Shown here one piece after another: positions 1-12,106 of a stretch of DNA of 64,000 nucleotides. The translations under genes were made by a program, and so were the position numbers. The DNA lies in contig NC_084840.1 of NCBI RefSeq assembly GCF_033115175.1, forward strand, positions 76,647,179 to 76,711,178. Reading direction: 5' to 3'. This stretch comes from Lepus europaeus. Taxonomy: Eukaryota; Chordata; Mammalia; Lagomorpha; Leporidae. Within the stretch, counting starts at the first letter, position 1. Each line of letters opens with the position of its first letter. Below the pieces are notes generated by a model. That model saw only the letters and a list, made by a program, of their open reading frames with translations, made no database searches and was not told the origin of the DNA.

Positions 1-282
1 AGTGCCCAGGAGCCATTGGCCCTTCTGTGTGTTCCCTCCCGCTGGGTGTTACTGGTTGCTTCCCGCGGCCATTCCCACCCCTCCCCTGCTGTCTCTGAGT
101 GCTGGAGGCAGTGGGAGAGGGAGGGCTGCCTACAGGCACAGCCCTGGAGATGGGCAGAGCACCGTCTCTGCTGGAAGTGCCTTTCTGGACTTGTTCCTGG
201 AAATGGCAGATTGCTGGTGTTGGTAAATACTGTTCAACTCAAGCTCAGATTCTTCTTCCCTGCCTTTCTCCCTCCCTATCAG

Positions 283-357
283 GTTTTTGATGCCACCAAC
301 ACTACTAGAGAGAGGAGACACATGATCCTTCATTTTGCCAAAGAAAATGACTTCAAG
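283..357 (+). CDS. PFKFB3: PFKFB3 exon (2-kinase domain), 75 nt, partial gene
   Basis: This exon encodes 25 residues beginning VFDATNTTRERRHMILHFAK, the conserved core of the 6-phosphofructo-2-kinase domain of the bifunctional PFK-2/FBPase-2 enzymes. These cytosolic enzymes make and degrade fructose-2,6-bisphosphate, the activator of glycolytic PFK-1. The exon is bounded by a pyrimidine-rich tract ending in CAG and a GTGAGC donor, both phase 0, and 75 nt is the family exon length as I recall it. The HMILHFAKENDFK residues fit PFKFB3 better than PFKFB1, 2 or 4. The next family exon (57 nt, 19 residues) is not found before the following exon. The upstream 282 bases read as intron. It may belong to a real gene, a duplicated fragment or an assembly edge. 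Confidence 0.85.
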
Positions 358-545
358 GTGAGCCAGACTCCTTGTCTTGCCCCCCCCCCCCCCATTTTTT
401 TCTTTTTTCTCTTAAATGCTGGGTCGGATAATCTTCATTCTGAACCTTTCTGTGCTTTCCCCTTTTGAAAGCCCCAAATCCTGCTTAATCTACAACAGAA
501 AGGCTTGCAGTGTGACTCATCAGCTGCCTCTTTGTGGCATTGCAG
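358..545 (+). other. Shortened PFKFB3 intron lacking the 57-nt exon
   Basis: This 188-base interval starts with a donor and ends with an acceptor. It contains a long C run near 381-394 followed by a T-rich stretch. No segment in any frame encodes the expected VFFIESVCDDP-type peptide, so the exon and parts of two introns appear deleted or lost in assembly. Confidence 0.6.
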
Positions 546-670
546 GAAGTTAAGATCTCCAGCCCGGATTACAAAGATTGCAATTCAGCAGAGGCCATGG
601 ACGACTTCATGAAGAGGATCAATTGCTACGAAGCCAGCTATCAGCCCCTCGACCCTGATAAATGTGACAG
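546..670 (+). CDS. PFKFB3: PFKFB3 exon (end of 2-kinase domain), 125 nt, partial gene
   Basis: The exon encodes 41 residues beginning [20 protein letters not shown] and ending in LDPDKCD, followed by two bases of an Arg codon. It matches the PFKFB3 segment that leads from the kinase domain towards the phosphatase domain. The acceptor is TTGCAG and the donor is GTACCT. The length of 125 nt and exit phase 2 agree with the family exon. Joining it directly to the exon at 283-357 stays in frame but omits 19 residues. The next expected exon (phosphatase-domain start with the Arg-His-Gly motif) is not found anywhere downstream in this window. The coding sequence itself has no stop or frameshift. Confidence 0.85.
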
Positions 671-1262
671 GTACCTCCCCCGCGGCAACCTCCTCCAGCA
701 CAGTGGTAGGAGTGGTAGGAGCTGCCATGCCATTAGTGTCAGACCAGACACCTACGTGCATCACTGTCACATTCCGTGGGTCCAGCCATGTTCAAGGCCA
801 GCCTAGGCTCAAGGGGAATGGGAGAGACAAATGGGAGGGAAGGACTCAATGGAAGCCTGATTTCATGAGTGCCTCCCACAGCTTTCAGAGCTGTCGCTGA
901 AGTGCGATTTGCTTTTCAATCCTTGGCACTCAGTAAATGTCACTAAATATTGGATGAAGGAACAGAATGATCTGTGGGAACCACTACCTGCCAAGTGCTA
1001 AGATGAATCTGTCTTAAAATTTTTATAATGAAATGGAAAAAGTTCACAGAACTCCAAAAGATTTCAAAGTTCTACAGCTGTTATGCCTTTAGCCCAGATG
1101 TCTGTAACTGGCTACAAACCTGAAAAACTCACATTTTCCCCTTTTCCCTTGTTTCCTGCACTCTGAAATTTGCCATGGAAAAAACGCATTACTTCTCATA
1201 TTTTTTATTTTGCTTCATTTTCCTTGATCAAGAATAACTTTTACTTTCTTCCCACCCCCCCT
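671..1262. other. Non-coding, PFKFB3 downstream intron or flank
   Basis: The donor at 671 is followed by ordinary intronic-looking sequence. No exon, RNA gene or clear repeat was recognised. Confidence 0.4.
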
Positions 1263-1593
1263 TTTTTTTTTTAAATATTTTATTTAATTATTTGAGAGGT
1301 ACAGTTATAGTGAGAGGGAGAAGACAGTGAGAAAGATCTTCCTTCTGTTGGTTCACTCCCCAAATGGTCGCAATGGACAGAACTGTGCCCATCCGAAGCC
1401 AGGAGCCAGGTGCTTCCTCCCGGTCTCCCATGTGGGTGCAGGGCCCAAGCACCTGGGCCATCCTCTACTGCTTTCCCAGGCCATAGCAGAGAGCTGGATT
1501 GGAAGAGGAGCAGCCGGGACTAGAACCGGTGCCCATATGGGATGCCAGCGCCACAGGCGGAAGAGTAACCCACTGTGCTATGGTGCCGGCCCC
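1263..1593 (-). repeat. C-repeat SINE (CSINE), near full length
   Basis: The T-rich start is the reverse of an A-rich tail. It is followed by the purine-rich GA stretch, the GGTTCACTCCCCAAATGG block and the head ending in GGTGCCGGCCCC at 1593. Long ORFs across it are incidental. Confidence 0.93.
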
Positions 1594-3532
1594 TATTTTT
1601 TTCCTTTTAAACTCTCTTCTAGACATTAGGAAGTAAAAGAACAGGGATCAAAACCCACATTTAAGAATCTTCCATGTTTCTAAGTGCCTGTTCCACTTCT
1701 TCATCAAAGACCTTTCACCATTAGTTGAGGCTGCCCCATTTCTGGCCTCAAAATTTAAAAAAAAATGCAGTTTAAGTATCTTGAATCTCCTTGCCTATTT
1801 CCCCACAAGTCTGTGCTGCTTGGATTAGATCCAGCTCAATTCAAATCATAGCCTCCCCAACACCTAGCTCAAATCAGAGCTGAATGTGTGAATGTCATAC
1901 CAGGATGTATATAAACAAGGAGCTCTAATAATGAGGAAATTCACTTTACCCTTCTCTCCCTCAAGTGCCTGTCAATAGTATTGTCTACACATGCTTGTTT
2001 GTGTTGGGTTAGTCTTAGCTATCCAGGACATAGCACTTCTTTGTCCACATTTATGGGTGTCCTCCACTGTGTTGGGGTGCCTTGTTGTTCAAGAATACGG
2101 GGTAGGGGCAGACATCCCCTTTCCATATGCTCTCATCTCACCTGGCTGGGCCCATCAGACCTTTTCACCTGGTACTCAGAAGCTGTGAATATGGGAGGAA
2201 TGAATGAGGCACAGTGGACTTGCAGAGCAGTGTCCTGTTATGGCCTTAGTTGTCATACTATTTCTTTCTCCAGACTGCTCTGGTTCAGATCCATTTTCCA
2301 AACCTAATCCTCCAGCTTGCTTTGATTCTATGAGCTCCTGATATTCTTCTAGTGCATGTCTCCATCTTCCTCCTAACGGATTCTGTTTTCATTGCTTATT
2401 GACGAAAAGTGCCAAACCAATATGGGAGCAATTGGTTATCTGCCTTAGGAAGGGAAGAGAAGAGTAAAAATTCTGATATTCTGAGCTAGGAATTGGGCAG
2501 CTCACAGAAAACAGTAAATTAGTTCACCCAAAGTTTCCAGGGATGGCATGTTCAATAAAGGCCTGGTTCTGAGAAGACATGAGAAATCCAAGGTCACAGA
2601 TAGGTAGCTATTTTTAATGGCACTGAAAAACTTAGAACAACCAGTTCAAACCCTTCAAATTGCAATTCCAGCCACAGCTGGAAACCTAGAGACTTCCTGT
2701 GATTGTGCTGAATTTCACCCCTTAGAGATACAAGACCAAGATAGCCAAAAACCCAACCTTAAGAGTCCAAGTAGCTGAGCTGTTGAATACTGCTGTTTCT
2801 CAGCTGAAAGGTAGGGCACTGGATGAGCACATGGCCTCAGTATGGGAATGAGAATGCAATGGGGAAATGTGGAGGACTCTAGTGTATCCCAAGCAAGCTC
2901 TCCTCTTACTTCTGTTGTTCTCAGAAACAGCTTGTGGCTTATCTCGTCTGATAACATTTCTTTCTTGGTTGATGGGTCCTCCTACAAGAGGAAGCTTGCT
3001 CTCCTGTGATTTTCCCCTGTGTCCAGCTCCTAGTTTCCTGAATGGGAACCACAGCTCCCCAAAGGCTGTCCAGAACCTGGATCCACAGACCTCCACCTCA
3101 TTTCCCATTATTTCCCAGTCTCACTGCCTCCTCACAGGCCAGGCCCATTTCTAAGCTCAACCCACCTGTGGTTCCTTCAACATCCTCTATATCCAACCTA
3201 TCTTTTGAGAGCCAGCTATATTTATACTTTGTCCACAGAGCCTTCACAAGCTACTCAAATGTATAAAATCATCTGCTTCTGAACTCATAACATTTATTAT
3301 CCGTTCTATTCGTGTAGCATATAGTAAATGCTGCTTTATTATACAGTGGATAGGACATGACTTAGAACATGTTAAACACACCAATTTCAACATTTGCTGG
3401 CTCTGTCCCTTGGACGAGTCTGTTGGCTAAGTAGATTGACATTGCCTTGTCTTTAGAGTGGAGGTAACACCACATGTGTCACCTTTCTCACAAAGGCATG
3501 AGGTGAAATGGAGCACTTATATATGATTTACT
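1594..3532. other. Non-coding unique-looking sequence
   Basis: No convincing exon, RNA gene or repeat was seen. ORFs of about 80-108 codons on both strands lack family resemblance and splice context. The missing 3' terminal FBH1 exon was looked for here by eye and not found. Confidence 0.35.
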
Positions 3533-3735
3533 GGGGGCAGGCACTATGGCCTCCCATATGTGTGGCAGGGACCCAAGCACTTGAGCCATCCACAAAGAAG
3601 ACTCAGACTGAATTTCCAGCTTAGCTTTGGCGTGGCCCTGTCCCTGCTGTTGCAGGCATTTGGGGAGTGACCCAGTGGGTGGGAGATCTCACTCTGTCCA
3701 TCTGTCTCTCTCTGCCTTCCAAATACAACAAACCA
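3533..3735 (+). repeat. Degraded C-repeat SINE fragment
   Basis: It retains a GGGGCAGGCACTATGGC-like head, the CCCATATG and ACCCAAGCACTTG blocks, and a TTTGGGGAGTGACCCAG block before a CT-rich end. Internal parts are missing, so this is an old diverged copy. Confidence 0.65.
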
Positions 3736-4328
3736 ATGGGCAGGAAGTGTGCAGAGAGGAAAGCAAGCAATGAGTTCAAGAAAAGAGCAGCGCCAGGCAG
3801 CTGGCAGACACGCAGAAGAAGGGCAACGCAGGTGTCAGTGGGAAACACATTTTTCTTACAGGCCCCGTTACCAGCAGGGTTCTGGGAGGACTGCTCAATC
3901 ACTTCATGTTAAATCTGAAACAAAAGCAGCCTTAAAGAACAAAGGTCTCACAAGGACTGAACAACTGAACATAGCCAACAGAACCCTGGGAGCTCAACCC
4001 CAAGCCCTCCCAACTGCTCCCTTCTGGTAGATAGGTACCTTTGCTGGAAAGTAGGTGGTTCTGTTTTTAGGACTGCTTCTTCACTTCTCTAGGCAGAGTA
4101 CCAAAAGCACTGGTCATCAGACAAGTGTGTAATTTCAAAAGCCCCTTTGAAGCAAATGCTACTAGATTGCTCAGGGCCAGCTGGGCTGCACCTGGTTGCT
4201 CGTGTTCTCTAAGTGTCCCCAGAAGCCTTCAAAGGCTCAAGGCACTGCAGGGATTTGCCGAGAGGAGAGTTCTGAGTGCCCACCCCAGGTCCTGTATACA
4301 CACAGCAGCTAGACTTTTAAACTGGAAT

Positions 4329-4635
4329 GGGGCCAGTGTTGTGGTGCAGCCTATTAAGCCACTGCTCACAATGCATCCCATATGAGTATCACTTGTAGTC
4401 CCAGCTGCTCCATTTCTCATCCAGCTCCCTAATGCACCTGCAAAAGCAGCAGATGATGGCCCTAATGGGTCCCTGTGATGCACTTGGGAGACCCAGAGGG
4501 AATGCTAGGCTTCTGACTTCAGCCTGGCCCTAGCCCTGTCTATTGCCATTTAGGGAGTAAACCATCAGATGGGAGATCTGTCTCTCCTTCTTTCTGTAAC
4601 GTTGCCTTTCAAATAAATAAATCTTTTAAAAAATT
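4329..4635 (+). repeat. C-repeat SINE
   Basis: It begins GGGGCCAGTGTTGTGG and ends CTTTCAAATAAATAAATC. The inner B-box region is diverged. Confidence 0.88.
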
Positions 4636-4784
4636 GGAAGTAAAATTGAAAAATTCCATGTTTAAAAAAAAATCCTAACATCTTTGAAGTTGTCTTAAGA
4701 AATTTTTTTTTTTTTTAAAGTTTCTCTTCTCATGAAGGTAGTGGCAACATCATAGGTTCAGGGATTGAACTTGAGTTTTTTCTT

Positions 4785-5425
4785 TCTTTAAGATTTATTT
4801 ATTTATTGGAGAGACAGAGAGATCTTCTATCCACTGGTTCATCAGATGGCTGCAACGGCCAGAACTGGACCAATCCGAAGACAGAAGCTTCCTCTGGGTC
4901 TCCCACATGGATGCAGGGGCCCAAACAAATGGGTCATCTTCTAGTACTTTCTGAGGCCATTAGCAGGGAGCTGGATCAGAAGCAGAGTAGTCAGTGCCAC
5001 GGCTCACTTGGCTAATCCTCTACCTGCAGCACCGGCACCCCGGGTTCTAGTCCCGATTGCGGCACCAGTCCTGTTCCGGTTGCTCCTCTTCCAGTCCAGC
5101 TCTCTGCTGTGGCCCGGGAAGGCAGTGGAGGATGGCCTAAGTGCTTGGGTCCCTGCACCTGCATGGGAGACCAGGAGGGGGCACCTGGCTCTTGGCTTCG
5201 GATCAGCGTGGTGCGCTGGCCGCAGCGCACCAGCCATAGCAGACATTTGGTGGGTGAACCAATGGAAGGAAGACCTTTCTCTCTGTCTCTCTCTCTCTCT
5301 CACTGTCTAACTCTGCCTGTCAAAAAAAAAAAAAAAAAAAAAAAGGCAGAGTAGCCGGATCTCAGATTGGTGGCCATATGGGATGCTGGCACTGCGTAAT
5401 CTACTGTGCCACAGTGCTGGCCCCT
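4785..5425 (-). repeat. C-repeat SINE split by a nested younger SINE
   Basis: The first part (4785-4990) runs from AAGATTTATTTATTTATTGG to GCAGAGTAG. The rest (5346-5425) resumes with GCAGAGTAGCCGG and ends CAGTGCTGGCCCC. The repeated GCAGAGTAG is the target duplication of the nested element. Confidence 0.88.
4991..5345 (+). repeat. Young C-repeat SINE nested in an older copy
   Basis: It starts TCAGTGCCACGGCTCACTTG, carries the CGGGTTCTAGTCCCG B-box region and ends CTGCCTGTC plus a pure A tail of about 24. It is flanked by the 9-bp duplication GCAGAGTAG (4982-4990 and 5346-5354). The long A tail implies a recent insertion. Confidence 0.92.
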
Positions 5426-5529
5426 GAATTTGAGTTTTCCTAAGCTCTATAGTGTGATACTGAGCACAGTGGTTCTGGCCCAGTTACTCTTTTAAATCCA
5501 TACACAGTGTTCTCATAATAGTCATTATT

Positions 5530-5800
5530 CATTCATTCATTCATTTATTTAACTTGAAGGCAGAATTAAGAAGCAGAGAAACTGAACGAGAGATCTTCCT
5601 TCTGCTGGTTCAGTCCACAAATGGCTGCAACAGCTGAAGTCAGGAGCCTGGAACTCCATCCTGGTCTCCCATGTGGGTGGCAGGGCACCAAGGACTTGGG
5701 CCATCTTCTTCCCAGGCATATTATCAGGAAGCTAGATTGCAAGTGGCGCTACTGGGATTTGAACTGGCACCCATATAGGGGGTTGTGGGTGGACAAGCCC
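5530..5800 (-). repeat. Diverged C-repeat SINE, head missing
   Basis: An ATTCATTCATTTATTTAACTTG tail is followed by GATCTTCCTTCTGCTGGTTC and GTCTCCCATGTGGGTGGCAG. The head end is eroded. Confidence 0.75.
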
Positions 5801-5888
5801 AGACCCCAGGAATTCTGTATTCACATTTTAGCCTACCACAGGCTAGCCTGAGCTAGTCTAACTTCTAGCTCACTGAAATTAATCAGTT

Positions 5889-6094
5889 AGGGGCCAGCGT
5901 GGTGATGCAGCAGGTTAGGCCCAATACCTGCAGTGAGCGCCAGTTCAAGTCTTGGCTGCTCCACTTTCCAGTCTGGCTCCTAGTTTTGGCCTGGCCCAGC
6001 CCCAGCTGCTGCAGCCATTTGGGGATGAACCAGCAAATGAGAGATTTCCTCTGTCACTCTGCGTATCAAATAAATAAAATAAATCCTTAAAAAA
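5889..6094 (+). repeat. Short C-repeat SINE lacking its middle
   Basis: The head GGGGCCAGCGTGGTG and the end CAAATAAATAAAATAAATCC are present. The roughly 100-bp central part around the GGCCCAAG and GGGAGACC blocks is absent. Confidence 0.82.
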
Positions 6095-6342
6095 TTGATC
6101 AGTTATTACCACCGCTGACTTCCCGTGTCAGCTAAGAGGATACCTTTCTGCCCTTATTTTACTTCTTCACTACACTGGATGCTGAGGACTGCTTTTTCTT
6201 TAACTCTTTCCTCTCTTGAATTTATTAAGAACACCATCATGATGGCCATTCTTCCAGAATCAGCTGTCGCGCTTCTTTAAAAAACCCTCTTTTCTTTATC
6301 CCAACCTCAGGTAGGCTTCTTGGCATCTGTTCCTCTCATTTA

Positions 6343-6652
6343 AAACAAGTTTGCTTATTTTCATTTACTTGAAAGCAGAGATAGAGATATTTGATTCATT
6401 GGTTCACTCCTCCAATGCCCGTAACAGCTAGGAATGGGCAAGGGCAGTACCAGGAGCCTGGGGCTCATCTGGGTCCCTCATGTCGGTGGCAGGGGCCCAA
6501 GCCATTGAGGCATCATCTGCTGCTTCCCAGAAGGCATTGGCAGGAAGCATGATTAGAAGCAGAGTAACCAGGCCTGGAACTGGTGTTCTGATACGGGATG
6601 GGGGCATCCCAGGTGGTGGCTTAACCTGCTGCACCACAATACCTGCTGCTCT
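6343..6652 (-). repeat. C-repeat SINE, diverged
   Basis: It has a TTGCTTATTTTCATTTACTTG tail, a TTGGTTCACTCC block and TGCACCACAATACC at the head. Confidence 0.82.
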
Positions 6653-6844
6653 TTTTATACTGTCCTGGAATGAATTCATCAAAATCCTTAAACTTAACTA
6701 CCACTTACCTAGTCACAACCCAGTCTCCCAGATAATAAGGCTTTATACAGCCAGACAGGATCCCATATCCTGACTCTTGACTAATACTTTCTCTGACATA
6801 TAGGGAGACCACATCTCTTGTGCCTTATGTATAAAAAGTACCTA

Positions 6845-7414
<570 letters not shown>

Positions 7415-7819
7415 CTAAGAAGGAAAGAGACAGAAAGAATAATAGCACCTCTGCTACGTTCTACTTGGAAACTCGCACAGGAAATGCCCTTTTGATGCAC
7501 CTTGCGTTCCAGAACGAGCAAAGGTTACCCTGTTTTCCCTTAGTTTCTCTGATTTTCCCTGACTCCAAAGCTTGCATTAAGAGAAAACACTTGAAATAGT
7601 CCCATTGGCTTCTTGATAAAACTGCAGCTAGTTTTTTAAAAATAAGATTTAGTGGACAAACATGCAAAACTGTTGCCCACAGTGATATTTCAAGACTATT
7701 TCTGGGTTCTACTTACGCTAACCAACCCCCAACTGATTTATTACAATTTTTTTTTTTTTTTTTGTATATTCACATTGTAACTCCGGTAAGTTGAGAGAGA
7801 AGAACTTAAAGGATGTCCA
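7415..7819. other. FBH1 intron sequence
   Basis: AT-rich intronic sequence with a T run near 7749. No further exon was recognised. Confidence 0.5.
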
Positions 7820-8156
7820 GGGGCTGGTGCTGTGGCACAGAAGGTAAAGCTACTACCTGCAGCGCCAGCATCCCATATGGGTGTCTGTTTGAGATCAGGC
7901 TGCTCCACTTCTGATCCAGTTCCCTGCTAATGTGCCTGGGAAAGCAGCAGAGGATGGCCCAAGTGCTGGGGCCTTAGATCCACGTGGGAGACCCGAAAGC
8001 AGCTTCTGGCTCCTGCCTTTGGACTGGCTCAGCTCTGGATGTTGTGGCCATTTGGGGAGTGAACCAGCAATGGAGATCCCTCTCTCTCTCTCTCTCTCTC
8101 TCTCTGTTTCACTCACTCACCCACTCTGCTTTTCAAATAAATAAATATTAAAACAA
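7820..8156 (+). repeat. C-repeat SINE
   Basis: It begins GGGGCTGGTGCTGTGGCAC, has a pure CT run at about 8082-8105 and ends CTTTTCAAATAAATAAAT. Confidence 0.93.
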
Positions 8157-8885
8157 AAACAGATGTGCAAACCAACCCTGCACACTTCCCTCTTCCCTTG
8201 CTATTGGTTGGCAAGTGGGAAATTGATACATTTCAGCCTCAATTTCTTTATCTGTGAAATGTAGAGAACAAGGCATCTACTGTCACAAAAACAGGGACTT
8301 TGGTTTGATTCATGACTGCCTCTGAAGAGTTCCACAAAGTATGGGCAAACTAAACTAGCAGGACCACTCATAACTGCTGATCATAAATGACAATTTCATA
8401 TTTTCTAGATGACAATCGTGTTGTTTACCACATTTTTCAGAATCTATGTACCACATTTTGATTTATTTGGTTTTCTCTCCCATTTTACAACAAAACAGAT
8501 TTTGCTGAAGCCCCTTTGACTGCCATCTCCATTATCTTTCTGGGCGTCTCTTTTGTGAGCCACTGTAAAATAGCTTCAAGTTTAATACATGTCCAAAAGC
8601 ATAAGGTATTTTATAACTGTTTGTTTATATACGTGTCATGCTTTTGGTTTCCTTCTCGGTTCGTTCACTTTCCTCTTGTGCTATATAGGATTCAGCCATC
8701 ATTCTTTTAGATTTTATTGATGCATTTCTGTGGAAACTCAGGTTCCTAAACTATTTCCAACGATGTAGAAATGAATATCTTTGTACATATTTCCAGCCCA
8801 CTGCAAGATTTTCTCCAGGGCTGGGGATTTCAAACTGTTTTGATTCATTTACAGTACAATTCTACACATACATGTATAAGAAATT
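8157..8885. other. FBH1 intron with a possible MIR scrap
   Basis: Around 8210-8285 the sequence resembles the MIR 3' part (CAATTTCTTTATCTGTGAAATG). The remainder is AT-rich with no exon recognised. Confidence 0.4.
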
Positions 8886-9190
8886 AAGGAGCAGGCATTT
8901 AGACTAGCAGTTAAGACATCCGCATCCCATATCTGAATACCTGGGTTTGATATACCCAGTTCCGGCTCCTGCTTTGTGCTTCCTGCTATTGCAGACCCTA
9001 GGAGGCAGAACTGATGGCTCACACGATTGGGTTCCTGCCACCAATATGGGAGATCTAGATTGATTTCCCAGCTACTGACTTGGACCTGGCCTGGTTCCAA
9101 CCCTCATGAGCATTTGGGGATTGAACCAACAAAGGGGAGCTGTATCTGTCTCTGCTAAATACATACATACATACATACATGTATACATAG
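8886..9190 (+). repeat. Old-type C-repeat SINE with CATA microsatellite tail
   Basis: The head reads GGAGCAGGCATTTAGACTAG, followed by CATCCCATATCTG and the ATTTGGGGATTGAACCAAC block. The tail has expanded into a CATA repeat at 9163-9180. This belongs to an older subfamily than the GGCCGGCGCC elements. Confidence 0.8.
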
Positions 9191-9279
9191 ATACATGAAC
9201 TTGAAATCACATTTCCACAAAATACCATTTAACCCAATATACTGTGATAACTTTGAATTTTTTGCCATTTTACGTGTTT

Positions 9280-9609
9280 TTTTTTTTTTTTTTTTTGGAC
9301 AGGCAGAGTTAGATAGTGAGAGAGAGAGAGAAAAGTCTTCCTTTCTGTTGTTTCACCCCCAAAATGGCCGCTACAGCTGGCGCACTGTGCCAATCCAAAG
9401 CCAAGAGCCAGGTGCTTTCTACTAGTCTCCCATGTGGGTGCAGGGCCCAAGCACTTGGGCCATCCTCCACTGCACTCCCGGGCCACAGCAGAGAGCTAGA
9501 CTGGAAGAGGAGCAACCAGGACAGAATCCGGTGCCCCAACCGGGACTAGAACCCAGGATGCTGGCGCCGCAGGCAGAGGATTAGCCAAGTGAGCCACGGC
9601 GCCAGCCCC
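9280..9609 (-). repeat. Young C-repeat SINE
   Basis: A T run is followed by GGACAGGCAGAGTTAGATAG and the element ends CACGGCGCCAGCCCC, the reverse of the young-subfamily layout. Confidence 0.93.
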
Positions 9610-10558
9610 ATTTTACTTTTTTTTTTAAGCTTGTGATAACACATTAATTTCACCAATCATTAGTGAACTGCAACCTACAATCTGAACAACACTGTTCCAG
9701 AGCAGTGGACTACAGATGATTTGGTTTTGTGCTCTTTATGTTACTAAACATCATAGGCTCTAAAGAGCCTTGTATATGTGAACCATTACTGTTTATCATC
9801 TTGGAATCTCAGAAACATACACTAAGAAGTTTTCAAAATATTAATTGATTTAAAAATTAGTAAGACTACATATTTATGTTGATTTAAAACAACTATATTC
9901 AGAAGAAAAAAATGTGGTGAGAAGAGTAGCACTGTTTGTCTCTGCAAATCTTTCATGTCTAGCTTAATAGAAGACCGCTGGAGCCTCATCCCTTCTGTAT
10001 TTATTTTGTGGTGACATCACATGCCAGGTGGCCTTGGAGGACTACCCTGCACACTTGTGAGAGCATGAGAGAGAAAAATGCTAGTGACAGCCTAGTATTA
10101 AGAAAACTGCATGTGTATAACAGGTATATGAGCACAGCATGTATTTGTGACGAGTATGGCATGTGTGTATAATATGTACTGTGAACATGGTGTATGCTAC
10201 ATACATAATATGTACTGTGAACAAGCGAGAGAGCCCTGCAGGGTCAATTTGATTATATCAATATTTAAAACTTCAATCTGGTAAAATAACAGCTAATATT
10301 TACTTAGTCTGTTAAAAAAAAAAAGAACCCATCCTTTGAGGTGCAGTTAATACCCTTACACCGGCTTTATCAGGTAAGGAAGCATGCTTAAGTCATCTGG
10401 AATGAGAACCAGACATGAACATGGCCTGTGCTTTTACCGTGGCCAGTCACCAAATGGGAAAATATTTTTTTCAACAAACACGTGTGGAGTATCAATTTTC
10501 TGTTAGTGCTGTCCTAATGATGTGCTTGTGAGATCTAGATTAAGAATCTAAGATTCTA
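9610..10558. other. FBH1 intron, unique-looking
   Basis: AT-rich, with short imperfect repeats of an ATGTACTGTGAACA motif at 10173-10223. No exon or RNA gene was recognised. Confidence 0.35.
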
Positions 10559-11152
10559 GGGTAGCCATTTGGCCTAGTGCTTAGGCCACAGGTTAAGATA
10601 CCTGCAGCAGCCTACAGGTATCAACAGCTGACTCCAATTTCCTCCTAACACAGACTTCAAGAAGCAACAGCCATGGGGCTGGTGCCGTGACTTACTTGGT
10701 TAATCCTCCACCTGCGGCGCCGGCATCCCATATGGGCACCAGGTTCTAGTCCTGGTTGCTCCTCTTCCAGTCCAGCTCTCTGCTGTGGCCTGGGAGGGCA
10801 GTGGAGGATGGCCTAAGTGCTTGGGCCCCTGTACCCACATGGGAGACCAGGAGGAAGCACCTGGCTGCTGGCTGCGGATCGGTGTAGCTCCGGCTGTAGC
10901 GGCTATTTGGGGGATGAACCAACAGAAAGATACCTTTCTCTCTGTCTCTCTCTCTCTCATGGTCTAACTGTATCTGTCAAATAAAATAAAAAAATTAAAA
11001 AAAGAAGCAATGGCCATGGCTCAAGTAATTGAGTTCCTGCCACCCATTAGGGAGACTGGGCTTGAGCTCCTGGTTCCTGAATGTTGTGGGCATTTGGGGA
11101 GTGAACCAGCAGATAGGAGTTGTCGCTCGCTCGCTCGCTCTCAAAAAAAAAA
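10559..11152 (+). repeat. Old C-repeat SINE split by a nested young SINE
   Basis: The outer copy begins AGCCATTTGGCCTAGTGC and is interrupted after GAAGCAACAGCCATGG at 10676. It resumes after 11003 with GGCTCAAGTAATTGAG and ends in a CGCT/CTCG run plus A tail. Confidence 0.82.
10677..11003 (+). repeat. Young C-repeat SINE nested in an old copy
   Basis: It begins GGCTGGTGCCGTGACTTAC and ends ATCTGTCAAATAAAATAAAA. The flanks GAAGCAACAGCCATGG and GAAGCAATGGCCATGG form a 16-bp target duplication with two mismatches. Confidence 0.87.
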
Positions 11153-11398
11153 AATAATTCTAGGAAGCTGAGAAGCTGTCTTTGAGCAACTAGTAACTAG
11201 TAACTGTGTCACTTAACACTTCAAAAATACAGTGATTTTCTTCACTTCTTTAAAACTTAAAAAGATGAACAAAAAGGCTTCTGGTGATTATTACCTCAGT
11301 CATATTCTCTAAGGAGATCAGAGAAAAAGGAGACTCTTGGTTATAGGGTAATGGCTTATTCTAGGGAGCAGAAAACAAAGAAGGCTCATGTTTTATGT

Positions 11399-11760
11399 CT
11401 AAAACGTCACAGGCATTGTGGAGCAGAGGGTAAGTCACAGTGCGGAACACCTGCCTCCCAAATCAGGATGTCGTTTAGAGTTCTGGCCACGCTACTTCCC
11501 ACCCAGCTCCTTGCTAATGTGGCTGGGAAGCAGCCGATGATGTCTCAAATACTTGAGTCTTGGCCACCTATGCGGGAGACCTGGCTGGAGTTCCTGGCTC
11601 CTGCTTTTTAGCCTGGTCCAGCCCTGGCTGTTGTGGCCATTTGGGGAGTTAACCAACTGATGGAAGATCGCTCTCTCTCTCTCTCTCTCTCCCCCTCTCC
11701 CTCCCTCCCTGTTACTCTATCAAACAAGGAAATAAATAAGTCTTCAAAAAGTAAATTAAA
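11399..11760 (+). repeat. C-repeat SINE, diverged head
   Basis: A GTCACAGGCATTGTGGAGC head is followed by a long CT run at 11671-11700 and an AAATAAATAAGTC tail. Confidence 0.82.
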
Positions 11761-11770
11761 AAGAAAATAC

Positions 11771-12106
11771 CGGCCAGTGCCGTGGCTCAATAGGCTAATC
11801 CTCTGCCTGCGGCGCCGGCACACCGGGTTCTAGTCCCGGTCGGGGCACCGGATTCTGTCCCAGTTGCCCCTCTTCCAGGCCAGCTCTCTGCTGTGGCCAG
11901 GGAGTGCAGTGGAGGATGGCCCAAGTGGTTGGGCCCTGCACCCGCATGGGAGATCAGGAGAAGCACCTGGCTCCTGGCTTCGGATAGGTGCAGCACCGGC
12001 CATAGTGACCATTTGGGGAGCGAATCAACGGCAAAGGAAGACCTTTCTCCCTGTCTCTCTCTTTCACTGTCCACTCTGCCTGTCAAAGAAAAAAAAAAAA
12101 AAAAAG
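11771..12106 (+). repeat. Young C-repeat SINE in tandem with the preceding one
   Basis: It begins CGGCCAGTGCCGTGGCTC and has CCGGGTTCTAGTCCCGG, the AAGGAAGACCTTTCTCC block and CTGCCTGTC plus an A tail. It inserted into the A-rich tail region of the neighbouring SINE. Confidence 0.93.

Noticed and set aside
7820-7900. tRNA-like heads with A and B boxes at SINE 5' ends
   Set aside because: They are the pol III promoter part of SINEs and do not fold into a complete tRNA with anticodon arm and acceptor stem.
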